Source: Poriferisodalis sp964484385 (GTDB lineage: Bacteria > Actinomycetota > Acidimicrobiia > Acidimicrobiales > Poriferisodalaceae). From it: 64,000 bases of DNA. The position numbers and the translations under genes were made by a program. Shown in pieces: positions 45,002 through 53,627 of this stretch. How positions within the stretch are numbered: position 1 is the first letter of the stretch; each line of letters starts with the position of its first letter. The notes beneath the pieces are model-generated. The model was not told the DNA's origin and did not search any database. It saw only the letters and a list, made by a program, of their open reading frames with translations. Location of the stretch: NCBI GenBank assembly GCA_964484385.1, contig CAZAFV010000009.1:1-64000 (forward strand). The letters run 5' to 3'.

Positions 45002-46431
45002 CGCCGACACCGGGCCTGTACGCAGCCGTCTTGGAGATGCTGCGAAGCGCCGATCCGTGGTCCGCGCCACTCGCGTCGGTGCTGTCGCCGCTTGCCGAGC
45101 ACCTCTCGAGCGATGAAGCGGCAGTCCTACCTCAAGCAATCGCGCATGTGCTGCCGCTATTGCGTGGCGACCGCGAGCGGCTGCGGTTCGCGGCCGAGGC
45201 GGCGACCCGCCTGGATTACTTCGAGACTGCCGCGACCGTTGCTGACCTAGCAGTCGAACTCGATGACCGTGACCTGCTGCTCGAAGCAGCTGCGCTGTGC
45301 GGAAACCCGGCCGTCGCATCCGGGGTTCGCGAACGAGTCGCTCGGGCCGTCGGTGACGATCGCCCTGGGCGCATCAGAATGGACTCGAAGACGACCCCGC
45401 GGACTGCCCTAGAGAAGCGCCTTTACTTTCAGTGTTGGCCAGGGGCCACGGACTTCGAACACAGCGGAGGTGTCGCACCAACAGTTGTGCTCGATACGCG
45501 GCACGATCCCCTCGCAGTGCTCCGATTGTCAGTCCGTTTAGACCAGGCCGGAGCAGCCTTGAGGCGCCTTGCTGCCGATGTGACCATTCCGTTGTGGCTC
45601 GGGTCGCGGACAGTCGTGGTGTGCCTGCCATCGACACGCACTCGCGTGCTCGGTGCGTACCCCAAGTTTCTCGAACGGCAGATCATCACCGACGAAGACT
45701 GGGCCGAGCCCCGAAGACTGGACACGCTGATGCGACAGATCCAGGCGGCCCTCGACGGCAGCTTGGAATTGCCGCGGTCCAGGCTGGCCGGTCAACTCGA
45801 TGAGCCAGTGTGGCAACCGGAGGTCTTCACTGCCGGCGTCTACGCGACGAAGGATGCTGCTTTCTTGACCGGCGTTTCAGCCTCATCGATGTACAGCCTG
45901 CGAAAGCGCGGGGTCGTATCGCCTCGAGAACTCTCCGGTCTCTGCTGGAATTTCCGCGAGGTGGTGGCGATGCGGACCTGGAAGTTCATGAGCAAGCGGA
46001 GCGGCCATCCGATATCTGGCAACGTTCTGCCCGCCCTTGTTCGCTTCGCCGGAGATGCCGACGCGATAAGGATCGGTGTGACATCCGAAGGTGACGTGTT
46101 GGCGCAGCACGGTGAGGAATGGGTGAACGTCGATAGCGGTCAGGCCACGCTTCCGCTGGACATCACGGACTTCGACGATGTCTTCCGGCCCTTCGACTAC
46201 GGCGGAGGCACTGTGCCGGACCTGCTGCGAGCCAGCACCAATACGCGGCTTCACCCCACAGTGTTGAGCGGCACCCCGCACCTCGACGGCTATCGGATCA
46301 GCGCGAAGGCGTTGGCGCGCGTGGACGCTCAGTTTCGACCAGAGGCCATCGTGTCGGCGTATCCCGAGCTTCGCGATATCGCTTACCACGACACGCTGGC
46401 CGTCGGTCTTCGGATGCTGGGCCTCGACTGA
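44989..46431 (+). CDS. MerR-like HTH / DUF433 fusion, predicted antitoxin-type protein
   Basis: A 480-residue protein. The first 290 residues are unrecognised and partly helical. A MerR-like helix-turn-helix follows near residue 290, DAAFLTGVSASSMYSLRKRG with WNFREVVAMRTWK. The C-terminal segment from about residue 415, RLHPTVLSGTPHLDGYRIS, matches DUF433, the antitoxin domain of VapBC45-like pairs. The next gene, 2 nt downstream, is PIN-like, as expected for its toxin. The large N-terminal addition is unusual for an antitoxin. Confidence 0.65.
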   Translation: MAPLTPTPGLYAAVLEMLRSADPWSAPLASVLSPLAEHLSSDEAAVLPQAIAHVLPLLRGDRERLRFAAEAATRLDYFETAATVADLAVELDDRDLLLEAAALCGNPAVASGVRERVARAVGDDRPGRIRMDSKTTPRTALEKRLYFQCWPGATDFEHSGGVAPTVVLDTRHDPLAVLRLSVRLDQAGAALRRLAADVTIPLWLGSRTVVVCLPSTRTRVLGAYPKFLERQIITDEDWAEPRRLDTLMRQIQAALDGSLELPRSRLAGQLDEPVWQPEVFTAGVYATKDAAFLTGVSASSMYSLRKRGVVSPRELSGLCWNFREVVAMRTWKFMSKRSGHPISGNVLPALVRFAGDADAIRIGVTSEGDVLAQHGEEWVNVDSGQATLPLDITDFDDVFRPFDYGGGTVPDLLRASTNTRLHPTVLSGTPHLDGYRISAKALARVDAQFRPEAIVSAYPELRDIAYHDTLAVGLRMLGLD

Positions 46432-46433
46432 GC

Positions 46434-46793
46434 ATGCGCCTGCTCTACGACGCCGTGCTGCCCCAAACGCTTGCGTTAGAGGCACCCGACGAGTTTGACC
46501 TTGAACGGTGGGGTGGCGGAGAGATCTCGGATGCTGAGCTGGTTCGGGCGGCGGCGGATCGTGAGTGCCAAGGACTGATTCTGCTGGGTCGAGACGCGCT
46601 GGAGCAGCCCGATCTACGTACGGTCGCTCAGGAGCACGGTGTCGGCCTCGTGGCGGTGGCGACCAATAGCCCTATCGAGGCGAAGCAGCGGGTGCTCAAC
46701 CATCTGAGTGCTATCGCGTCGGCACTAGCGAGCGACGGGTGCTTGGTCGTGTACGCCGCAAGCGTGCGACCGCTACAAGTTCAGTCGCAATGA
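46434..46793 (+). CDS. PIN-like (DUF5615/Mut7-C type) predicted toxin
   Basis: A 119-residue protein starting MRLLYDAVLPQTLALE, where the early Asp matches the first acidic residue of the PIN-like DUF5615 fold. A second acidic site is in GEISDAELVRAAAD, and LLGRDALEQPDLRTVAQEHG follows in the usual D-containing position. These proteins are predicted ribonuclease toxins paired with DUF433 antitoxins. It starts 2 nt after the DUF433 fusion gene. The C-terminal 30 residues are hydrophobic. Confidence 0.6.
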   Translation: MRLLYDAVLPQTLALEAPDEFDLERWGGGEISDAELVRAAADRECQGLILLGRDALEQPDLRTVAQEHGVGLVAVATNSPIEAKQRVLNHLSAIASALASDGCLVVYAASVRPLQVQSQ

Positions 46794-46794
46794 G

Positions 46795-47505
46795 TTGCAC
46801 TCATTAGGGAACTCGCAAGTGTCGCTGCTGTTTGACCTCGAAGCCTTGGCGTCTGAAGGAGGAATCTCATTCCTGCAGGCGGGCCAAAGGGACTTTAGCC
46901 CCTTTGTCATTCACTTCACGAGCTACAAGAGTATGAAGCCCATCCGGCACATTCTTGGCGATCTGAGAAAAGGATCTAATCGTATTTCCACCCTTCCTTC
47001 CGTGCTCAAGATAGCGGATCAAGGGTCCGCCTTTGTACTACGCAAAATCCTGTACTCACGGCAGGTAATGACAGCGAAATTCCACAGCAACTATCCTGAA
47101 GCGGTTTGCCTAACTGAGTGCACATTGCCGGGCGTGCTTGCACACGCATCACGCTATGGACGATATGGCTTGGTGTTTCGTAAGGACTACATTGCCAGTC
47201 TCGGTGGTCAGCCTCTTGCCTATGTGCCCTCCAACAGTCCTGGCCGGTATACATGGAATATTGAGAATGGACAGTTGGTACGCAAGAACGCTCTCCATAT
47301 GACGATACTTCGCCAAGTCAGCCAATCTGGATGGCCGACACAGGACTTTACGCATGAACGGGAATGGCGGTGTGAGTCAAGCTTGTCGGTGCAGGAAGCA
47401 GAAGCACTCATTGTGGCGAGGTCTGAAGACTGCCAGGCTTTTGCGGCGGCCTTTCCTGACCGTCCCATAATTCCATTGGATCTCATGTATCGTCTCGGAG
47501 TGTGA
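46795..47505 (+). CDS. AbiGi / DUF2971-like protein in an AT-richer stretch
   Basis: A 236-residue protein. The pattern of HFTSYKSMKPIRHILGDL, then AVCLTECTLPGVLAHASRYG and RYGLVFRKDYIASLGGQPLA resembles proteins annotated as AbiGi-type antitoxin or DUF2971 in phage-defence loci. The match is only by pattern. The base composition is visibly AT-richer than the preceding genes, suggesting recent acquisition. The start may be TTG at 46795, 1 nt after the PIN-like stop, or GTG at 46819. Confidence 0.5.
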   Translation: MHSLGNSQVSLLFDLEALASEGGISFLQAGQRDFSPFVIHFTSYKSMKPIRHILGDLRKGSNRISTLPSVLKIADQGSAFVLRKILYSRQVMTAKFHSNYPEAVCLTECTLPGVLAHASRYGRYGLVFRKDYIASLGGQPLAYVPSNSPGRYTWNIENGQLVRKNALHMTILRQVSQSGWPTQDFTHEREWRCESSLSVQEAEALIVARSEDCQAFAAAFPDRPIIPLDLMYRLGV

Positions 47506-47524
47506 CACAACTGTAGGCCCGTTA

Positions 47525-47858
47525 CGCGTCAATGGAGGGCATCACTCCGCATCGTGAGCGCAGGTAGGTCTGTATTGCGATTTGCACTCGGCGGCGTTGA
47601 CAGAGTTCTCTGGATTGGGTTCGGATGGCAGCGTCTCAATTGATCTCACAGCGTTCACCGATTGTTGCCAACGCTGTCGGACCTGGATGGCCTAGACACA
47701 GATCGCCGCACTCTCTACTGACCGCGAGGGTTGCGATCGGTCCGAGTAGAGACGACCCGGCACTGCTACCGAAGCAGTTGGAATAGGGCGCGCACAGGCC
47801 AGCGCAGGCACCGGATAGCGACGTTCAGAGTACCAAAGGTGCTATACACGCTGAACGT
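47525..47858. other. Intergenic region dense in inverted repeats, possible structured RNA
   Basis: The 380-bp gap between the AbiGi-like gene and the nuclease-like gene contains no credible ORF but several perfect inverted repeats. They are ACAGCGTT/AACGCTGT (47648-47655, 47670-47677), TCTCTACT-GACCG/CGGTC-cg-AGTAGAGA (47712-47752), ACTGCT/AGCAGT (47762-47778) and ACGTTCAG/CTGAACGT (47821-47828, 47851-47858). Weaker ones are CAGAG/CTCTG (47601-47612) and a nested stem around 47525-47560. It could be a noncoding RNA, operators for a repressor, or terminators. Confidence 0.45.
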
Positions 47859-47885
47859 TCCACCAGAGGCTCGACGTAGTCGACG

Positions 47886-49433
47886 ATGGAGTATTGTTCA
47901 AGGTCGATGACTCCAATCCATGTTGAATGCATGAACTATTCGAGCGAGAACGGTTATGTTCTGGTCCGCTACGCCCAAGAAGATTGGCAACGCCGCGATC
48001 CAGAACTGCTTCTCTATCTGGAAATTCCAAACAAACCACCCATAGTGGCTGTGGGACTAACAGAACGAGCCGTCCGCTGCCTGAAAAATTCAAATGAAGA
48101 AGCCCAGGGCATTGCCTCCACTGCCTTGCGTGCAGGGGCAATGATGCGATTCGCCGCTGGCGGCGACGACATTCCTTGCGCAGCCTTCGTGCCAGCCAGA
48201 GATGCTCCGCGCTTGAAGGCCTATCTGAGTTGGCACGATTCTGTCACGCATTCAGCTGCTCCAACAACACTCGATGACTTTAAGGGAGGATTGCTGCCAA
48301 CGTACGACGCAGGCTCCGACGAGGCGATTCTCATCGTGAAAGCGATGAAGGAATTCGCCGTAACAGCGCGGTTGCGGAAGCGCTTCCACATCTACTTGGT
48401 GCCTCTGCGCGCTGGTGATGTGGATACCTTCGGTTTGCTTTCGGCCTTCTTCGATGACCACGACGAACCGTTTACCATTTGGACACCGCTCTTTGACGAC
48501 GACTTGTCCCCAGAGTTCTTGCGAGTATTGTCGTTGGACTCCTTCGATGTACATTTCTTTGATCAACACAATCGGAAGTTGATTGGCTTCTGTGCTAAGA
48601 ATCCAGATGCCGCCCGATTTCGAGAAATTGTGAAAACAATTCGACTTGCGCCAAGCACGCTGGAATTCGCGCGTCAGTTTTACGATGACACGATCTCGTG
48701 GTTCGGGGAACGCTCAACGGCTGAGGATGATGCCTCCTTCAGAATTGAGCTGCTCGAAACGCTAGCCCCCGACAACTTGCATGAGCAAGACCAAACCTCG
48801 CCGGGCGATTTGAATGAAGACGACATTGAGACGGGCCTGCATCGAGCGTTCAGCGCTGACCAAGTCCATCGAAACCCTATGCGGACAGACAACGCAAGAG
48901 AGTTTGTGGATGTGCTCGTAGCTACCGATAGGACGACTCTGCTAATTCAAGCCAAGGATAGCCCAGCTACTGAAGAGACGCTTGATCGTACGATTGCCCG
49001 CAAGAAGGCGGTTAGCAGAAAGCACATCCGGAAGGCGGCTTCTCAACTGAAGGGATCAATCAACCATCTCCGATCTGGTGATTCCATCGAGATCATCACG
49101 GACGGACAGCCCTGGGAGCTCAGCAGCTCGTGGCGTCAGGTTGTGGGCCTCGTGATTGTCAAGGAACTGTTTGACCATGAGAGGTTGGATTGCAGCCGTC
49201 TAGTCTTCTCTGTCTTTGAAGAGACTGGTGTGCCGTGCCTGCTACTTGATTACGGTGAGTTCCAAGAGTTGACGTTCTTTCGACCATCCGAGGAGAGTCT
49301 CGTGGCCACACTCAAGCAGACATTCGAGGCTGCACTCGATCATGGCACGTTTCCGCGCTCTCGCTTTGGCTTCGTTGAGGAAGGGCCGGTGGTGCGCCCG
49401 GCACCGCCCGGGGCGGCCGCAACGGAGGTGTAG
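47886..49433 (+). CDS. Predicted PD-(D/E)xK nuclease-like protein in the AT-richer stretch
   Basis: A 515-residue protein I recognise only in part. Around residues 337-357 it reads AREFVDVLVATDRTTLLIQAKD, with an acidic residue, a hydrophobic strand and QAK, the layout of PD-(D/E)xK endonuclease cores. The N-terminal 300 residues have no recognised domain. Lys-rich helices (IARKKAVSRKHIRKAASQLK) follow the core. The gene is AT-richer than its neighbours, like the AbiGi-like gene before it. Starts at 47886, 47907 and 47931 are all possible. Confidence 0.55.
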   Translation: MEYCSRSMTPIHVECMNYSSENGYVLVRYAQEDWQRRDPELLLYLEIPNKPPIVAVGLTERAVRCLKNSNEEAQGIASTALRAGAMMRFAAGGDDIPCAAFVPARDAPRLKAYLSWHDSVTHSAAPTTLDDFKGGLLPTYDAGSDEAILIVKAMKEFAVTARLRKRFHIYLVPLRAGDVDTFGLLSAFFDDHDEPFTIWTPLFDDDLSPEFLRVLSLDSFDVHFFDQHNRKLIGFCAKNPDAARFREIVKTIRLAPSTLEFARQFYDDTISWFGERSTAEDDASFRIELLETLAPDNLHEQDQTSPGDLNEDDIETGLHRAFSADQVHRNPMRTDNAREFVDVLVATDRTTLLIQAKDSPATEETLDRTIARKKAVSRKHIRKAASQLKGSINHLRSGDSIEIITDGQPWELSSSWRQVVGLVIVKELFDHERLDCSRLVFSVFEETGVPCLLLDYGEFQELTFFRPSEESLVATLKQTFEAALDHGTFPRSRFGFVEEGPVVRPAPPGAAATEV

Positions 49434-49449
49434 GTCTCCCTCGGCTAAT

Positions 49450-49526
49450 GACATCTCACAGATGTCTCCGAGTATCGTCACGCTGGATGGAGAGAACCCC
49501 AGGCGACGGAACCGCTAACTGGTTAG
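49450..49526. promoter_or_regulatory. Palindromes upstream of the DUF1156 methylase
   Basis: The 137-bp gap before the methylase gene holds a perfect 7-bp inverted repeat, GACATCT-CAC-AGATGTC (49450-49466), and a second, CTAAC-TG-GTTAG (49515-49526). Both could be operators for a repressor of the methylase operon. No clear -35/-10 pair was seen beside them. Confidence 0.3.
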
Positions 49527-49570
49527 ACGGCAGAGAAGCGGGCTGAGCGGGTGCCGCTGCGGGGAAGGTC

Positions 49571-52360
49571 GTGAGCGGACCGAAGCTGATTGAGGTGGCT
49601 CTGCCGCTGGCGGCGATCAATGCTGAGGCGGCGCGGGAGAAGTCGATTCGGCATGGGCACCCGTCGACGCTGCACCTGTGGTGGGCGCGGCGGCCCTTGG
49701 CGGCGGCTCGGGCGGTGATCTGGTCGTCGCTGGTGGATGATCCGTCGGCTGAGGGATACCGGGACCCCGATGGCAACCTGCTGGAGACGGTAGGGGCGCA
49801 GGAGGCCGAACGGCAGCGACTGTTCGGCATCTTGGAGCGGCTGGTCAAGTGGGAGAACTCCAACAACGCCGAAGTCCTGGCGGAAGCACGGGCGGAGATC
49901 GACCGAGCCTTCCCGGACGGCCCGCCGCCGATCCTGGATCCGTTCGCCGGCGGCGGTGCGATACCGCTCGAAGCGCAGCGACTGGGGCTGCAAGCACTCG
50001 CGGGTGATCTGAACCCGGTCGCTGTGCTGATCAACAAGGCAATGATCGAGATACCGCCGCGCTTCGCAGGTCTGCCGCCCGTGCATCCCGACATCGACAA
50101 GAGCCTGACTACTTGGGAGCGGGCGCAAGGACTGGCAGCCGACGTGGAGGCGTACGGGCGCTGGATGCGCGACGAGGCCGAGCGGCGCATCGGCCACCTC
50201 TACCCCGATGCCACTGGCCCCGATGGCGAGAAGCTGACGCCGATCGCTTGGATATGGGCGAGGACGGTGGAATCGCCCGATCCGAGTTGGTCAGGCCATG
50301 TGCCGCTCGTGGCGTCCTGGACCCTTGCCAGACGACCCGGCAAACCCACGATTTGGATAGAACCGATCGTGGATCGGGAGACGCAGACAATCACATACGA
50401 GGTGCGCGAGGCGGGCGAGCCCAGCTACGAACGCACTATCAGCCGTGGCAACGGGGTCTGCCTCGCCACCGGTGCGGCGATCCCAGGCGACTTCATCAAG
50501 GCCGAGGGCCGCGCCGGAAGGTTGCACCAGCAGTTGCTCGCGGTTGTTGCGCAAGGTGAGCGAGGGAGGGCGTACGTGGCGGCAGTCGATGCAGACACTG
50601 ATGCGGCCTTGCTCGCTGAACCTCGTTGGATGCCGGAGGGAAAGAACCCCGAGAAGCTAACAGGAGGAACAGTCTTCGTCTATGGCTTGGACGAATGGAA
50701 GAAGCTATTCACTCTGCGTCAGCTGACAGCGCTGACGACGTTCTCGGATCTTCTGAGCGACGTCGCGGCAAGAGCGAAGACTGACGCGGTGATCGCTGGC
50801 GTAGCTGATGATGGACTCCGGCTACGTGACGGAGGTCGTGGAGGGAACGCGTACGCCGACGCTGTAGTGACGTATCTGGCCTTTGTAATCGACAAGTGTG
50901 CCGACTACTGGTCGGCAATAGCCGGCTGGGACAACACCAAGGGTGAGACGGTAAGGAACACTTTCGGGAGGCAAGCGATTCCAATGACTTGGAACTACGT
51001 CGAAGCGAACCCGTTCTCGTCCTCAACTGGTTCCCTTCGTTTGAACCTGAAAGGTGTCGTTGAAAGCCTGTCTCGGTTGCCCGGCATAGGAGAAGGAAAC
51101 GCTGAGCAGAGGGATGCCCGGGCACGTGTTCGTGGATGTACAAAAGCGGTCGTGTCAATTTCCACAGATCCGCCGTATTACGACAACATCTCGTACGCAG
51201 ATCTATCTGATTTCTTCTATGTCTGGCTTCGCAAGAACCTCGCCGACATCTGGCCCGACGAGTGTTCGACGCTGCTGACACCGAAGTCTGAGGAGTTGAT
51301 TGCGAACCGACATCGCGCCGGCTCGAGACTTGAGGCGGAGGAGCACTTCGAGTCGGGAATGGCCGAGTTCATGCAAGATGTCGCCGGTGTCGGACCCAGC
51401 GCCTCGCCCGCCACGATCTACTACGCCTACAAGGCCACGGAGACCCAAGATGGCGAGGTTCGCACTACCGGCTGGGACACGTTCTTGCAGGCCGTGCTCG
51501 ACGCGGGTTTGCAGGTGACCGCGACATGGCCCATGCGAACCGAACTCGGCAATCGACTCGTGGCTTCGGGCACCAATGCTCTGGCATCGTCGATTGTCCT
51601 CGCATGCCGGCCGCGACCAGGTTCGGCGGTCATGGCGACTCGCGGTGAGTTCATCGCTGCGCTGCGGACTGAACTGCCCGAGGCCGTGCGCATCTTGCAG
51701 TCGGGCAACATCGCGCCGGTCGACATGGCGCAGTCCACGATTGGGCCGGGGATCAAGGTATTCTCGCGATACGCCAAGGTTGTCGAGGCCGACGGTTCGG
51801 CGATGCGTGTGTCGGCTGCGCTGTCGATCATCAACGATGTGCTGGGCGAGGTGCTGGACGGTGAAGAAGCCGAACTCGACCGCGACACCCGGTTCGCGCT
51901 GACCTGGTTCGCTGAGAACCAGTACGAGGCGGCATCCTCCGGCGACGCCGAGAGTGTCGCTAAGGCCAAGAACACCTCGCTCGAAGGCCTCACCGAATCT
52001 GGCATCGGCGAGGCTCGGGCCGGCAAGTTCCGGCTCTACCAACGCTCGGAGCTGGACCCGCACTGGTCTCCCGCCGAAGACGACCGGTTCACGATCTGGG
52101 AGGCGTTGCAGTATCTCGTGGCCGCCTTGGAGCGCTCCGAGAGCGAGGCCGCCGATCTGCTGCACACCCTCGGAGGCAACGGCGACCGGGCCCGCCAGCT
52201 CGCCTATCTGCTGTACCAGAAGGCCAACGACAAGGGTTGGGCTGCCGAGGCCAACGCCTACAACAGCCTCATTACAGCGTGGCCTGGCCTGCGCGAGGGC
52301 GCCTTGGCGGCAGCAGCCCGAGCCACGGCGCCTGTCGAGGGGGAGATGTTCGCGCAATGA
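49571..52360 (+). CDS. DUF1156 / COG1743-type adenine DNA methyltransferase
   Basis: A 929-residue protein. The DUF1156 N-terminus reads KLIEVALPLAAINAEAAREK with STLHLWWARRPLAAARAVIW. The SAM-binding motif is ILDPFAGGGAIPLEAQRLGL near residue 120. The catalytic motif is STDPPYYDNISYADLSDFFY near residue 534, with DPPY for amino-methylation of adenine or N4-cytosine. This protein family is regularly encoded with DUF499 ATPases and helicases in anti-phage islands, as here. It probably marks host DNA. The stop overlaps the start of a 46-codon ORF. Confidence 0.87.
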   Translation: MSGPKLIEVALPLAAINAEAAREKSIRHGHPSTLHLWWARRPLAAARAVIWSSLVDDPSAEGYRDPDGNLLETVGAQEAERQRLFGILERLVKWENSNNAEVLAEARAEIDRAFPDGPPPILDPFAGGGAIPLEAQRLGLQALAGDLNPVAVLINKAMIEIPPRFAGLPPVHPDIDKSLTTWERAQGLAADVEAYGRWMRDEAERRIGHLYPDATGPDGEKLTPIAWIWARTVESPDPSWSGHVPLVASWTLARRPGKPTIWIEPIVDRETQTITYEVREAGEPSYERTISRGNGVCLATGAAIPGDFIKAEGRAGRLHQQLLAVVAQGERGRAYVAAVDADTDAALLAEPRWMPEGKNPEKLTGGTVFVYGLDEWKKLFTLRQLTALTTFSDLLSDVAARAKTDAVIAGVADDGLRLRDGGRGGNAYADAVVTYLAFVIDKCADYWSAIAGWDNTKGETVRNTFGRQAIPMTWNYVEANPFSSSTGSLRLNLKGVVESLSRLPGIGEGNAEQRDARARVRGCTKAVVSISTDPPYYDNISYADLSDFFYVWLRKNLADIWPDECSTLLTPKSEELIANRHRAGSRLEAEEHFESGMAEFMQDVAGVGPSASPATIYYAYKATETQDGEVRTTGWDTFLQAVLDAGLQVTATWPMRTELGNRLVASGTNALASSIVLACRPRPGSAVMATRGEFIAALRTELPEAVRILQSGNIAPVDMAQSTIGPGIKVFSRYAKVVEADGSAMRVSAALSIINDVLGEVLDGEEAELDRDTRFALTWFAENQYEAASSGDAESVAKAKNTSLEGLTESGIGEARAGKFRLYQRSELDPHWSPAEDDRFTIWEALQYLVAALERSESEAADLLHTLGGNGDRARQLAYLLYQKANDKGWAAEANAYNSLITAWPGLREGALAAAARATAPVEGEMFAQ

Positions 52361-52497
52361 GCACCAGGCCCCGATTCGTCTGGAACCCGGTCCCGGTTCC
52401 CGGTTGTCACACGGCCTTGGTTGACTGCACGCATGGGGACTTGTGCCGCCGAGTCCGGGTCGTGGCCGCAATGAGCGCAATGGAGCAGGTCTCATGA
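52357..52497 (+). CDS. 46-residue ORF coupled to both neighbours
   Basis: The ATG overlaps the methylase stop (ATGA at 52357-52360), and its own stop TGA overlaps the ATG of the cytosine methyltransferase in the same way (ATGA at 52494-52497). The product starts MSTRPRFVWNPVPVPGCHTA, contains two further Cys residues (LVDCTHGDLC), and has no recognised domain. The double overlap is typical of real operonic genes. It is too short for most gene callers. Confidence 0.5.
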   Translation: MSTRPRFVWNPVPVPGCHTALVDCTHGDLCRRVRVVAAMSAMEQVS

Positions 52498-53627
52498 CCC
52501 GCGAGATCGTCCTTGCCGACTTCTTCTCCGGCTGCGGCGGGACGGCGCGAGGCTTCGCCGACGCTGGGGTGCGACCGGTCTTCGCCACAGACTGGGACGA
52601 GGAGGCTGTCCAGACATTCAGACTGAACTTTCCGACCGTGAAGGCCGTCCAGCGCGACATCCGGGAGCTCAAGGCGGATGAAGTCGCGTCGGTTATGCCG
52701 CCTGCTAATGAGGCCGTCCGCCTGCTGGCGGGGTGCGCGCCATGCCAGCCCTTCGCCGGTCACCGCAATGCCGCGACAGGAGAGGACGACCGCTCCGATC
52801 TGGTCCTTGAGCTTCTTCGCTTTGTCGAGACCCTCTGCCCGCAGCTCGTCTTCGTTGAAAACGTGCCGGGGATGCGGCGGGCTTCCAGGTCGAACGGCCC
52901 GCTCACGGAATTCATCGAAGTGCTGGAGAAAACCCATCACGTCGCTCTCGACACGATCTCCTGTGCGGACTACGGCGTACCGCAGACTCGGAGCAGGCTG
53001 GTGCTCATTGCCAGCAGCTTTGACCTTGGCGAGATCGAGTTTCCGGCGCCCACGCATGGCCCGGCGACCGAGCAGCCGCACATGACTGTCCGAGACGCCA
53101 TCGACTCATTGCCCCGCGACGTCGATGGGCCCGACGCCGCCCATGTCAGCAGCCACAGGGCGATGCGGCTGTCTCCGCTGAATCGCAGGCGCATCAAGGC
53201 CACATCGGAAGGCGGAGACCGGCGCGAGTGGCCGAAGTCGCTCTGGCCGACCTGTCACAGCGGCGGTTTCGGCGGCCACACTGACGTGTATGGGCGCCTC
53301 AGCTGGGACAAGCCGGCGCCGACGCTGACGACGAAATGCGTCAGCTACAGCAACGGCAGATTCGGTCATCCGAGCGAGCACAGGGCGCTCAGCGCACGCG
53401 AAGCAGCGCGCTTGCAGACGTTCCCGGACGAATTCGAGTTCGCTGGTGGACTGACGTCACAGGCTCGGCAAATCGGCAACGCCGTCCCCGTAGTGCTGGC
53501 ACAGCGGTTCGGCGAGCATTTCGTCAGACATGTCGCCAAGGCCGACAGCGCAGCCAATGTTGCCTCGGTTGAAGCACCGGCAGCTTCAGACAGTCACTGC
53601 GCCGCCGTGGCAGGGAAGGCGGCATGA
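52494..53627 (+). CDS. C5 cytosine DNA methyltransferase
   Basis: A 377-residue Dcm-type enzyme. Motif I is ADFFSGCGGTARGFADAG, motif IV is LAGCAPCQPFAGHRN with the catalytic PCQ near residue 83, motif VI is FVENVPGMRRA, and motif VIII is TRSRLVLIAS. Motifs IX and X close the protein (LSAREAARLQTFPDEFEFAG, ARQIGNAVP). The start is the ATG that overlaps the preceding short ORF. It overlaps the GHKL ATPase downstream by 4 bp. The recognition sequence cannot be predicted. Confidence 0.93.
   Translation: MTREIVLADFFSGCGGTARGFADAGVRPVFATDWDEEAVQTFRLNFPTVKAVQRDIRELKADEVASVMPPANEAVRLLAGCAPCQPFAGHRNAATGEDDRSDLVLELLRFVETLCPQLVFVENVPGMRRASRSNGPLTEFIEVLEKTHHVALDTISCADYGVPQTRSRLVLIASSFDLGEIEFPAPTHGPATEQPHMTVRDAIDSLPRDVDGPDAAHVSSHRAMRLSPLNRRRIKATSEGGDRREWPKSLWPTCHSGGFGGHTDVYGRLSWDKPAPTLTTKCVSYSNGRFGHPSEHRALSAREAARLQTFPDEFEFAGGLTSQARQIGNAVPVVLAQRFGEHFVRHVAKADSAANVASVEAPAASDSHCAAVAGKAA

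Noticed and set aside
47510..47885. CRISPR or integron attachment site in the repeat-rich gap
   Set aside because: The repeats differ from one another in sequence and spacing, so they are not CRISPR. I found no integrase and no paired attC core sequences.
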